Positions 25,946 through 32,921 of a DNA stretch of 64,000 nucleotides are shown piece by piece. The stretch comes from Hydrogenophaga sp. (GTDB lineage: Bacteria; Pseudomonadota; Gammaproteobacteria; Burkholderiales; Burkholderiaceae_C), in assembly GCA_011391495.1 (NCBI GenBank), contig JAABQK010000008.1, forward strand, positions 52,311 to 116,310, written 5' to 3'. How positions within the stretch are numbered: position 1 is the first letter of the stretch; each line of letters begins with the position of its first letter. The translations under genes were made by a program, and so were the position numbers. The notes under the pieces were generated by a model, which saw only the letters and a list, made by a program, of their open reading frames with translations, did no database searches and was not told the DNA's origin.

Positions 25946-26170
25946 ATGCCCCTGCAACTCCAGCCCAATCTCGCCGAACCCGGCCAACGCTACTTCCGCG
26001 ACTTCACCCCCGGTGACGACTTTTACGAAGCGCTGATCGACACCCACCGTGACCTGAGCGACGAGCAGAGCCAGCTGCTCAATGCCAAGCTGATCCTGCT
26101 GCTGGCCAACCAGGTGGGTGACATCAGTGTCCTCAGGCAAGCCCTCGCCATCGCCCGCGAAGGCATCTGA
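25946..26170 (+). CDS. DUF2783-family small protein
   Basis: A 74-residue acidic protein with the block FYEALIDTHRDLSDEQSQLLNAKLILLLANQVGD (given as its ends FYEALIDTH and LILLLANQVGD), typical of DUF2783, which occurs beside FAD-dependent monooxygenases. The function is unknown; an accessory or subunit role is inferred from neighbourhood. The ATG follows CGAGGAG at normal spacing. It sits 22 bases after the monooxygenase and 25 before the VOC gene. Confidence 0.82.
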   Translation: MPLQLQPNLAEPGQRYFRDFTPGDDFYEALIDTHRDLSDEQSQLLNAKLILLLANQVGDISVLRQALAIAREGI

Positions 26171-26195
26171 CATCCCATTTCCGAAGGAGACCACC

Positions 26196-26735
26196 ATGAA
26201 CATCCGCAAGATCCACCACGTCGCCTACCGCTGCAAGGACGCCAAGACCACCGTCGAGTGGTACCAGAAGCACCTGGGCATGGATTTCGTGCTCGCCATC
26301 GCCGAAGACCAGGTGCCGTCCACCCACGCGCCCGACCCCTACATGCACCTGTTCATGGACGCGGGCGGCGGCAACATCCTGGCTTTTTTCGAACTGCCCA
26401 ACGCGCCCGAGATGGGCCGCGACCCCAACACCCCGGACTGGGTGCAGCACATCGCGCTGGAAGTGGACACGGTGGCCGAGCTGGAAGCCACCAAGGCCCG
26501 GCTGGAAGCCGCCGGCATCCCGGTGGTGGGCGTGACCGACCACACCATCTTCAAGAGCATCTATTTCTTCGACCCGAACGGCCACCGCCTGGAGCTCGCG
26601 GCCAACACCGGCACGCCCGAGATGATGCAGAAGCTCGACGCCGTGAAGTGGGACATGCTCAACGAGTGGAGCCAGACCAAACGTGCGCCCAAACACGCTG
26701 CCTGGATGCACGAGCACGAGTTCGCGCCCAGCTGA
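26196..26735 (+). CDS. VOC-superfamily metalloprotein (glyoxalase/extradiol dioxygenase-like)
   Basis: The 179-residue protein has two beta-alpha-beta-beta-beta modules. Candidate metal ligands are His in IHHVAYRCKD, His in VQHIALEVD and Glu in GHRLELAANTG, giving a 2-His-1-Glu pattern. The family includes glyoxalases, epimerases and ring-cleaving dioxygenases. Next to an aromatic monooxygenase, a role on the hydroxylated product is plausible but not shown. AAGGAGA precedes the ATG. It is the last gene of the trio. Confidence 0.88.
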   Translation: MNIRKIHHVAYRCKDAKTTVEWYQKHLGMDFVLAIAEDQVPSTHAPDPYMHLFMDAGGGNILAFFELPNAPEMGRDPNTPDWVQHIALEVDTVAELEATKARLEAAGIPVVGVTDHTIFKSIYFFDPNGHRLELAANTGTPEMMQKLDAVKWDMLNEWSQTKRAPKHAAWMHEHEFAPS

Positions 26736-26763
26736 AAAGCCGTAAATGCGGGGTGAAAACCCC

Positions 26764-26790
26764 TCAAGTTTCGATTTAAGGGGTCGAAAT
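26764..26790 (+). promoter_or_regulatory. Sigma-28 (FliA)-type promoter
   Basis: TCAAGTTT (26764-26771), 11 bases, then GTCGAAAT (26783-26790): close to the flagellar class III consensus TAAAGTTT-N11-GCCGATAA and with the same CGAAAT ending as the fliC promoter in this window. The start codon of the unknown gene at 26846 lies 55 bases downstream. Two alternative small hairpins overlap it (GGGGT/ACCCC at 26750-26763 and ACCCCT/AGGGGT at 26759-26784). Confidence 0.65.
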
Positions 26791-26845
26791 CCCGTGGGAA
26801 CACCCGGCTTGTTTCTGTCCGGTACCTGCGAAAGGGGGTTTTCCC

Positions 26846-27535
26846 ATGTTGAACATCTCGACCCATCTCTCGGTGTCCTGGCCGCAACCGGCGGGACAGG
26901 CCGTGGCGCCCGTGACGGCCGTCACGGCGGTGCAGCCGGTGCAGCAGGGCAGCCGCAACAGCCCGTCAGGGCCGGATGCCGGGCGTCACACCCCGTCCGC
27001 GGGGCAGGACGACAAGAGCCAGCGCACCGGGTCACCGGCCCGGCCGGAATCGGCGTCGCTGCTGCCCCGTCAACTGCCGTCAGACAGCGCGGTCGACGGC
27101 CAGCGTGACGCGGCAGCCGAGCGTGACGCCGAACAGGCCGCTGCCCAGGCCGCGGCGCAGAAAATCGCCGACGAGTCCCGCCACCAGCAGCTGCAGGACG
27201 TGCTGTCCAATGTCTGGAAGGCGAGTGCCGCCGTGGTGGACCGGGTGCTGGGCCGGGACGTTGCCATGGGTGCCACGCCGGAGGCCAGCCCGGCAGGCGA
27301 GACCTTGTCAGCCCGTGCCCCGCTGGCTCCAGCTCCAGTGGCCAGCGCCGCAGGGTCTGGCCAGGCACCGATCGATTCCTTGCCCTGGCCCCTGATGCCC
27401 GAGAGCAGCGCGGACGGCGATCCCACCGCTGCGGCCCCTGGTCGGGGCGGGCAGGATGTCGTGGCTTACGACGAGCACGGCAACAGCAGCTGGGCTCCCC
27501 TGGAAGCTGGCGCCCTGATCAGCCGTCGCGTCTGA
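26846..27535 (+). CDS. Unknown protein, probable sigma-28-dependent flagellar-regulon member
   Basis: I do not recognise this 229-residue protein. It opens MLNISTHLSVSWPQPAGQAV. Residues about 30-85 and 150-205 are rich in Ala, Pro, Ser and Gln and look disordered. A helical charged core covers about 88-140 (RDAAAERDAEQAAAQ, LQDVLSNVWKASAAVVDRVL). The end AYDEHGNSSWAPLEAG looks folded. There is no signal peptide or membrane segment. A G-run precedes the ATG. The sigma-28 promoter and location beside chemotaxis genes argue for a motility-linked role; a short-stem terminator follows. Confidence 0.7.
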   Translation: MLNISTHLSVSWPQPAGQAVAPVTAVTAVQPVQQGSRNSPSGPDAGRHTPSAGQDDKSQRTGSPARPESASLLPRQLPSDSAVDGQRDAAAERDAEQAAAQAAAQKIADESRHQQLQDVLSNVWKASAAVVDRVLGRDVAMGATPEASPAGETLSARAPLAPAPVASAAGSGQAPIDSLPWPLMPESSADGDPTAAAPGRGGQDVVAYDEHGNSSWAPLEAGALISRRV

Positions 27536-27572
27536 AGCGGCTGCACGCGCGCCCGCGCGGCGCGTGGCACAC

Positions 27573-27594
27573 CGGGCCTTGAGCCCAGTTTTTT
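27573..27594 (+). terminator. Probable Rho-independent terminator of the unknown flagellar-regulon gene
   Basis: A short GGGC-CTTGA-GCCC hairpin followed by AGTTTTTT, 37 bases after the stop. The T-run is good but the stem is only four to five pairs. Confidence 0.55.
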
Positions 27595-27610
27595 CCGGCT
27601 GTGCAGGGGT

Positions 27611-27638
27611 GCACACCGGGGTTGTCGGGCCGGTGTGC
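27611..27638. terminator. Perfect hairpin between convergent genes
   Basis: GCACACCGG (27611-27619) and CCGGTGTGC (27630-27638) pair perfectly around a 10-base loop, 11 bases beyond the minus-strand hybrid kinase stop. No T-run is present on the minus strand, so it may terminate weakly or protect the 3' end. Confidence 0.5.
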
Positions 27639-27649
27639 CTGGGCCGCAC

Positions 27650-29926
27650 TCAGACGCGCCGCACGAAGTAGCGCAGCGCCTGTTGCGTCTGCTCCATGTC
27701 GCGCAGGAGCTGGGTCTGGGCGGCTTTTCCAAACGTGGCGTCTTCCTGGGCCGCCTGCTGCTCGATCTGGGCCGAGGTCTTCACGATCAGCCGGAAACCC
27801 AGCAGCATGGCCGTGCCCTTGAGCTTGTGGGCCTGGTGGCCGATGGCGGCCCGGTCGCCGTCGGCCAGCGCCTTGAGCAAGACCTGCAGCGTGCCGTCGG
27901 GGGGCGCAAACAGGGTGTCCAGCATCTCGTCCATCGCATCCTGCGGCATCATCGACAGGATCTCCGTGTACGCCTCGCTGTCGATCACGTCGCCCGCCTG
28001 GATTTCCGGGTCGGGCAGGCGGATCGGCATTTCGTAGGAAGACAGCGGGAAAGTGCTGGTCGACCGTTCCAGTACCGCACCGGGGACCGACGCCGGGCCG
28101 GCATCATCCAGCAGGCCGCAGCGCTGCAGGACACGCTGCAGGTCGCTGGCCTGCAGCGGCTTGCTGGCGAAACCGTTCACCCCCACTTCCAGCGCGCGCT
28201 GGCGCGTGTCGTTCACCACGTCGGCGGTCACCAGGATCACCGGGATCCCGGCCGCAGCCCCTTCGAGCTGGCGAATCGCCTCGGTGGTGGCCAGACCGTC
28301 GAGCAGCGGCATGTGGTAATCCAGCAGCACCACGTCAAAGCGCTGCATCGCCAGCAGCTGCAAGGCTTCTTGCCCGTCTTCACAGAACACGGCCTCGTGT
28401 CCCATTTTCTCCAGCAGGATGCTCATGTACTTCAGGTTGATCGGATGGTCTTCGGCCACCAGCACCCGCAGCCGGCGGCTGCTGCCGTGTTCCGACGGCG
28501 CCATGCCCGCATCGCCGGGAGCGGTGGTCTCGGGCAGATGCAGCCGCACGGTGAACTCCGATCCCGTGCCGGGCTGGCTGCTGACCTCGATGTCGCCACC
28601 CATCATGCGGGCCAGGTTGCGCGAGATCTCCAGCCCCAGACCGGTGCCACCGATGCGACGGCGCAGCGAGTTGTCGGCCTGGTAGAAGCGCGTGAACAGC
28701 CGATTCAGCGTTTCGGCGTTCATGCCCACGCCGGTGTCGCGCACGGTCAGCACCACGCCGGGCTGGCCATCGGCCGGGCGGGTCCATTGCGCGAGCACAC
28801 GGCCCGCGGGTGTGAACTTGATGGCGTTGTTGATCAGGTTGAACATGATCTGGCGCACGCGGGTGGCATCGGCCATCACCCACTCGGGCAGGTCGCTCGC
28901 CGCCTCGACACGCAGCTCCAGACCCTTGTCGCGCGCGGCCACCTGCATCAGGCTGTCCACCTCTTCGATCACGCTGCGCAGGTGAACCGGGGTTTGCGTG
29001 AGCTTGAGGGTGCCCGACTCCATGGTCGACACGTCCAGGATGTCGTTCAGAACGCCCAGCAGGTGCAGCGCCGAGTCGCGCGCGGTCTGCAGGTAGTCGC
29101 GCTGCTGGCCCGAGAGGTTGGGTTCGTCCAGCAGGTTGAGCATGCCCAGCAGGCCCTGGAAGGGTGTCCGGATCTCGTGGCTCATGTTGGCGAGAAAGAT
29201 GCTCTTGCCGCGGTTGGCCGCCTCGGCTTGATCGCGCGCGCCCGCCAGTTCCCGGCTCAGCACCTGGAGCCGGTCGAACTGGGCCTGCTGGCGCCGGATG
29301 TGCCGCACCAGCAGGCCCACGAACAGCAACATGGCCAGGATCTGCACCGCGGCCAGAGCGATCAACAGCAGGCTCTGCTGCCGCAGCTGCCGGTTGCGCT
29401 CCTCCACGAAGCGCGACACGGCCCGGTTGGCCTCGCGCGTGAGCTCGGCCAGCGGGAGCTCCAGCTGGTCGATCTGTTCGCCCACGCGCTGGAGTTGTTC
29501 CGGACTGTCCACCAGGCGTTGCGGCAGGGCAAACAGCGGGCCGGCCAGCGCAACGAAGGCCTGGATCAGCGGGACCGTGGACTGGTACTCGAACGAGGAT
29601 TCGAGCAGGTCGCGGCGCGGAATCCGGGTCAGCAGATCCACGCGGCTGAGCAACATGTCGTAGCGTTGGGCCAGTACCTCGGCGCCCACGGGCGTGGCCG
29701 GGTTGCGCGCCTCGAGCACGCTCTGCTTGAGCCGGCCCAGCTCACGCTCGAGCTGGTAGGCCTGCCACATGATGGAATCGACCTGGTTGCTCGACAGGCC
29801 GTCGAGCATCTGGAACTGGCGCCACTGGATCCAGCCGAGCGGCGAGAGCGTGAGCACCAGCAGGATCGACAGGGCCACGGCCCACTGCCGTCCCTGCCAG
29901 CGCGCGATGTGGGACAGGGCGGTCAC
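27650..29926 (-). CDS. Hybrid sensor histidine kinase with receiver and Hpt domains (BarA-like layout)
   Basis: The product has 758 residues. Two membrane segments (about 17-33 and 190-212) flank a helical periplasmic sensor. A coiled coil leads to HisKA with His at about 250 (NMSHEIRTPFQGLLGML). Next come a HATPase (RQIMFNLINNAIKFTPAG, GTGLGLEISRNLARMMGG), a receiver (LVAEDHPINLKY, VLLDYHMPLLDG) and a C-terminal Hpt domain (GHQAHKLKGTAMLLGF). It can pass phosphate through an internal relay to an outside regulator. It is the last gene of the cheY-A-R-D-B run, 104 bases after cheB. The start is GTG; an upstream ATG microframe ends across it (GTGA), which may couple translation. Confidence 0.92.
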   Translation of the reverse strand: MTALSHIARWQGRQWAVALSILLVLTLSPLGWIQWRQFQMLDGLSSNQVDSIMWQAYQLERELGRLKQSVLEARNPATPVGAEVLAQRYDMLLSRVDLLTRIPRRDLLESSFEYQSTVPLIQAFVALAGPLFALPQRLVDSPEQLQRVGEQIDQLELPLAELTREANRAVSRFVEERNRQLRQQSLLLIALAAVQILAMLLFVGLLVRHIRRQQAQFDRLQVLSRELAGARDQAEAANRGKSIFLANMSHEIRTPFQGLLGMLNLLDEPNLSGQQRDYLQTARDSALHLLGVLNDILDVSTMESGTLKLTQTPVHLRSVIEEVDSLMQVAARDKGLELRVEAASDLPEWVMADATRVRQIMFNLINNAIKFTPAGRVLAQWTRPADGQPGVVLTVRDTGVGMNAETLNRLFTRFYQADNSLRRRIGGTGLGLEISRNLARMMGGDIEVSSQPGTGSEFTVRLHLPETTAPGDAGMAPSEHGSSRRLRVLVAEDHPINLKYMSILLEKMGHEAVFCEDGQEALQLLAMQRFDVVLLDYHMPLLDGLATTEAIRQLEGAAAGIPVILVTADVVNDTRQRALEVGVNGFASKPLQASDLQRVLQRCGLLDDAGPASVPGAVLERSTSTFPLSSYEMPIRLPDPEIQAGDVIDSEAYTEILSMMPQDAMDEMLDTLFAPPDGTLQVLLKALADGDRAAIGHQAHKLKGTAMLLGFRLIVKTSAQIEQQAAQEDATFGKAAQTQLLRDMEQTQQALRYFVRRV

Positions 29927-29994
29927 TTGCTGGACTTCCAGGGCTTGAGCTGCCAGACCCAGCGTTCGTGGTCGGTGGACGGGCGAAGGGGCAT
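29923..29994 (-). CDS. Possible 23-residue leader peptide ahead of the hybrid kinase
   Basis: An ATG-initiated frame of 23 residues, including ERWVWQLKPWK, ends in a TGA that overlaps the GTG start of the hybrid kinase. It lies in the 104-base cheB-kinase gap. There is no clear ribosome-binding site. The overlap is the only positive sign; it could be chance. Confidence 0.25.
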   Translation of the reverse strand: MPLRPSTDHERWVWQLKPWKSSK

Positions 29995-30030
29995 GGTCGG
30001 CCGGGTGGGTGGTTGTGGAGGTGGCCCGCT

Positions 30031-31128
30031 TCAGATGCGGTGGCGCACGCTGGACGGGGTGCTGGCCAGCCGCGCGAGCAGGGCGGGCGCGATCTGCGTC
30101 AGCGGCAGGATCTCGTGGGCCGCGCCGTGCTGGATCGCCATGCGCGGCATGCCGAATACCACGCAGCTGGCTTCGTCCTGCACGTAGTTGTAGCTGCCGG
30201 CGTCCTTCATTTCGCGCATCGCCTGTGCGCCGTCGGCCCCCATGCCGGTCAGCATCACGCCCAGCGCGTTGGGGCCCAGCACGCGGGCGGCCGATTTGAA
30301 CAGCACCTCGACCGAGGGCCGGTGGCGGTTCACCGGTTCGGTGTCTTCGACCACGGCCACGTAGTTGGAGCCGCTGCGGTCGATGCGCAGGTGGTGGCCT
30401 CCGGGGGCGATGTAGGCGTGCCCCGGGAGGATGCGCTCGCCGTCACGCGCCTCGGCCACGCGGATGCGGCACAGCGAGTCGAGACGGGCCGCGAAGCTGG
30501 TGGTGAAGCCTGGCGGCATGTGCTGGGTGATCACGATCGCGGGTGCGTCGGCCGGCATGGGCACCAGCACTTCGCGGATCGCCTCGGTGCCGCCGGTGGA
30601 TGCGCCGATGCAGATGATCTTTTCGGTCGACAGGCGCGGCAGCGGCGCACGCGGCACCTCGACGGCGCCCTGCGGTGCGCGCTCCGCCGGGGCGGGTGCA
30701 CCGGCCTGCCGCTTCACATGGGCGCTGGCGGCCACGCGGATCTTGTCCACGATGTCGCCGGCCAGTTCATTGAGCCCGCTGCTGATGCCGATGCGTGGCT
30801 TGGCGACAAAGTCCACCGCGCCCATTTCCAGCGCGCGCAACGTGATCTCGGCGCCCTGTTCGGTCAGCGTGGAGACCATCACCACCGGCATCGGGCGCAG
30901 CCGCATCAGGCGCGAGAGGAATTCCAGCCCGTCCATGCGCGGCATCTCCACGTCGAGCGTGATCACGTCGGGGTTGAGTTCGCGGATCATCTCGCGCGCC
31001 ACCAGCGGGTCGCTGGCCGCGCCGACGCACTGCATGTCGTGCTGGCGGTTGATGATCTCGGTCAGCAGACTGCGCACCAGCGCCGAGTCGTCCACCACCA
31101 CCACTGAAATTTTCTTGTTCATGTGCAT
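30031..31128 (-). CDS. cheB: Chemotaxis protein-glutamate methylesterase/glutamine deamidase CheB
   Basis: CheB removes methyl groups from chemoreceptors when phosphorylated by CheA. The 365 residues have a receiver domain ([12 protein letters not shown], Asp in [13 protein letters not shown]). A linker of Ala, Pro and Arg follows (about 140-170), then the esterase domain with catalytic Ser in [12 protein letters not shown], His in [11 protein letters not shown] and Asp in [11 protein letters not shown]. All are intact. A second in-frame ATG two codons in is possible; GAGGG lies before the first. It is downstream of cheD on the same strand. Confidence 0.97.
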   Translation of the reverse strand: MHMNKKISVVVVDDSALVRSLLTEIINRQHDMQCVGAASDPLVAREMIRELNPDVITLDVEMPRMDGLEFLSRLMRLRPMPVVMVSTLTEQGAEITLRALEMGAVDFVAKPRIGISSGLNELAGDIVDKIRVAASAHVKRQAGAPAPAERAPQGAVEVPRAPLPRLSTEKIICIGASTGGTEAIREVLVPMPADAPAIVITQHMPPGFTTSFAARLDSLCRIRVAEARDGERILPGHAYIAPGGHHLRIDRSGSNYVAVVEDTEPVNRHRPSVEVLFKSAARVLGPNALGVMLTGMGADGAQAMREMKDAGSYNYVQDEASCVVFGMPRMAIQHGAAHEILPLTQIAPALLARLASTPSSVRHRI

Positions 31129-31208
31129 CCCTCAACAACCAGCGCCGCAGCGCCTACACAGTCCACTTGCCGTTCCATCCACCCCGACAACGCCGCCGCA
31201 GCGAAGGG

Positions 31209-31856
31209 CTAAAACAAATCCACAGAACCACCGGAGTTGCTTTTCGCCACGATGGCTGCGCTGCCCTTGCGCTCCTGGGTTTCCAGGGTTTCGGGGTGCG
31301 AGTGCGCCAGGCGCTTGACCATGGCTTTGCCGCTGGCCGGGAAGTAGCACACCTTGCGCGGATGGATGTCGAGCACATCCTTGGAGATCACGGCGATGCG
31401 TTCGGTCTGCAGGTAGTCGAGCACGAACTGGGTGTTGCGCTCGCCCACGTTCATGGTGGTGAAGCTGTGCATCACCTGGCCGCCGCCGAAGATCTTGGCC
31501 TGCATGGTCTCGCGTCGTGCGCCCAGCTTCATCATCTCGTTGATGAGCAGTTCCATGGCGTAGGAGCCATACCGGCCCGAGGTGTCGCCGCCGCCCTCGG
31601 GCAGCATGAAATGGTTCATGCCACCCACGCGCACCTTGGGGTCCCAGATGCAGGCCGCGATGCACGAGCCCAGCACCGTCATGACCATCATGTCGTCGGT
31701 GGTCACGTAGTACTCGCCGGGCAACACCTTCACCGTGTCGGTGTTGAAATGGTGGTCGCGGTAGAAGAACGAAGCCTCTCCCGGTTTGGGCGCGCGTGAC
31801 TTCAGGAAGTCCACCCGGCTGCCGCGCGCGACAGCCGTCGCATGTGTGGCGATCAT
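31209..31856 (-). CDS. cheD: Chemoreceptor glutamine deamidase CheD
   Basis: CheD deamidates receptor glutamines and in some species interacts with CheC/CheY. The 215 residues contain the catalytic block TVLGSCIAACIWDP with Cys, and MNHFMLPEGGG with His, plus AKIFGGGQVM. I chose ATG 31856 because GGAGG lies directly upstream; a TTG start five codons earlier is less likely. The C-terminus NSGGSVDLF recalls the mini-CheZ-like protein's MDAGSIDLF ending in the same operon. A structured repeat separates it from cheR. Confidence 0.95.
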   Translation of the reverse strand: MIATHATAVARGSRVDFLKSRAPKPGEASFFYRDHHFNTDTVKVLPGEYYVTTDDMMVMTVLGSCIAACIWDPKVRVGGMNHFMLPEGGGDTSGRYGSYAMELLINEMMKLGARRETMQAKIFGGGQVMHSFTTMNVGERNTQFVLDYLQTERIAVISKDVLDIHPRKVCYFPASGKAMVKRLAHSHPETLETQERKGSAAIVAKSNSGGSVDLF

Positions 31857-31901
31857 GATCGGCCTCCGCAAGGACGGTGGTGGGCGGTGCCTACGGCCAG
31901 A

Positions 31902-31978
31902 AACACCGCGGAACTGGCTTTGCCAGGCCGCTGGTGTTGTTCCCTTGGGGGGAAGGCGCGAAGCGCCGCAGGGGGGCG
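31902..31978 (-). repeat. Structured intergenic repeat, copy 3
   Basis: It lies one base beyond the cheR stop. The outer stem is AACACC (31902-31907) with GGTGTT (31933-31938), the inner stem CTGGC-TTT-GCCAG, then a CCCTTGGGGGG block and the arm GGCGC-GAA-GCGCC. Both main stems differ from the commonest copies yet pair perfectly. Confidence 0.85.
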
Positions 31979-31979
31979 T

Positions 31980-32858
31980 TCAAATCCTTTCATACACGGT
32001 CTTTCCCCGCAGCACGAAAAGGCTGCGCGCGTCGCTGAAGTTCTCCGCGTGGCCCACGAACAGCATGCCGCCCGGCTTCATCACCCGGTGGATGCGCTCG
32101 AGCACCTGGCGTTGCGTGGCGGCGTCGAAGTAGATCATGACGTTGCGGCAGAAGACGATGTCGAACGGTTCGCGGAACGGCAGGTCCTGGATCAGGTTGA
32201 CGCTCATGAACTCCATGTTCTTCTGCAGCTCGGGCTTCACGCGCATCAGCCCGCTGTTGGTGCCCTTGCCGCGCATGAAGAAGCGCTGCAGCCGCTCGGC
32301 GCTCAGGCCCTTGACGCCTTCGGTCTTGTAGACGCCGCGCGCCGCGGTGGCCAGCACCTTGGTGTCGATGTCGCTGTTGACCAGATGAAACGAGCCGCTG
32401 CCGCCCAGCGCCTCGGTGGCGGTCATGGCGATGGAGTACGGTTCTTCGCCGGTGGACGCGGCGGAACACCAGATGCGCCAGGATCTGGTGTTCTGCTTGC
32501 GCAGCAGTTCGTCCAGCACGCCGAAGTGGTGCTGCTCGCGGAAGAAGGCGGTGAGGTTGGTGGTCAGCGCGTTGATGAACTCCTGCCACTCGGGGCCATC
32601 GTGCTGTTCCAGCCAGTCCAGATAGGTCTTGAAGGTGTCGTGGCCGGTGTCGCGCAGTCGGCGCGAGACACGGCTGTACACCATGGCGTGTTTGCCGTCG
32701 TGCAGGCTGATGCCGGCCTTCTTGTAGATCAGTGCCTTGATGCGCGTGAAGTCGGCGTCGCTCCAGACGAACTCGCGGCCTTGGGCCAGCGGGCCGTCGT
32801 CGTTTGTCGCCAGGGTCGGCACCTGCCGGGAGGCGCGTGCGGAAGTCTGCTGCAGCAT
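31980..32858 (-). CDS. cheR: Chemoreceptor methyltransferase CheR
   Basis: CheR methylates receptor glutamates using S-adenosylmethionine. The 292 residues have an N-terminal helical domain (DFTRIKALIYKKAGISL, TTNLTAFFREQHHF). The methyltransferase domain follows, with SAM-site block WCSAASTGEEPYSIAM and catalytic-region VFCRNVMIYFD. The start has a weak Shine-Dalgarno, but the N-terminus fits the family. It lies 63 bases after cheA and before cheD. Confidence 0.97.
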   Translation of the reverse strand: MLQQTSARASRQVPTLATNDDGPLAQGREFVWSDADFTRIKALIYKKAGISLHDGKHAMVYSRVSRRLRDTGHDTFKTYLDWLEQHDGPEWQEFINALTTNLTAFFREQHHFGVLDELLRKQNTRSWRIWCSAASTGEEPYSIAMTATEALGGSGSFHLVNSDIDTKVLATAARGVYKTEGVKGLSAERLQRFFMRGKGTNSGLMRVKPELQKNMEFMSVNLIQDLPFREPFDIVFCRNVMIYFDAATQRQVLERIHRVMKPGGMLFVGHAENFSDARSLFVLRGKTVYERI

Positions 32859-32921
32859 GGAGAATCCTGACCGTTGAATCGGGCGGGCACGCGCCCGCCA
32901 GGGAGAGTCTGTGGCCTGGAC

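Noticed and set aside
27635..30187. Plus-strand open frame of 850 codons
   Set aside because: Lies antisense to the hybrid kinase with HisKA, HATPase, receiver and Hpt motifs. No recognisable domain in the antisense product.
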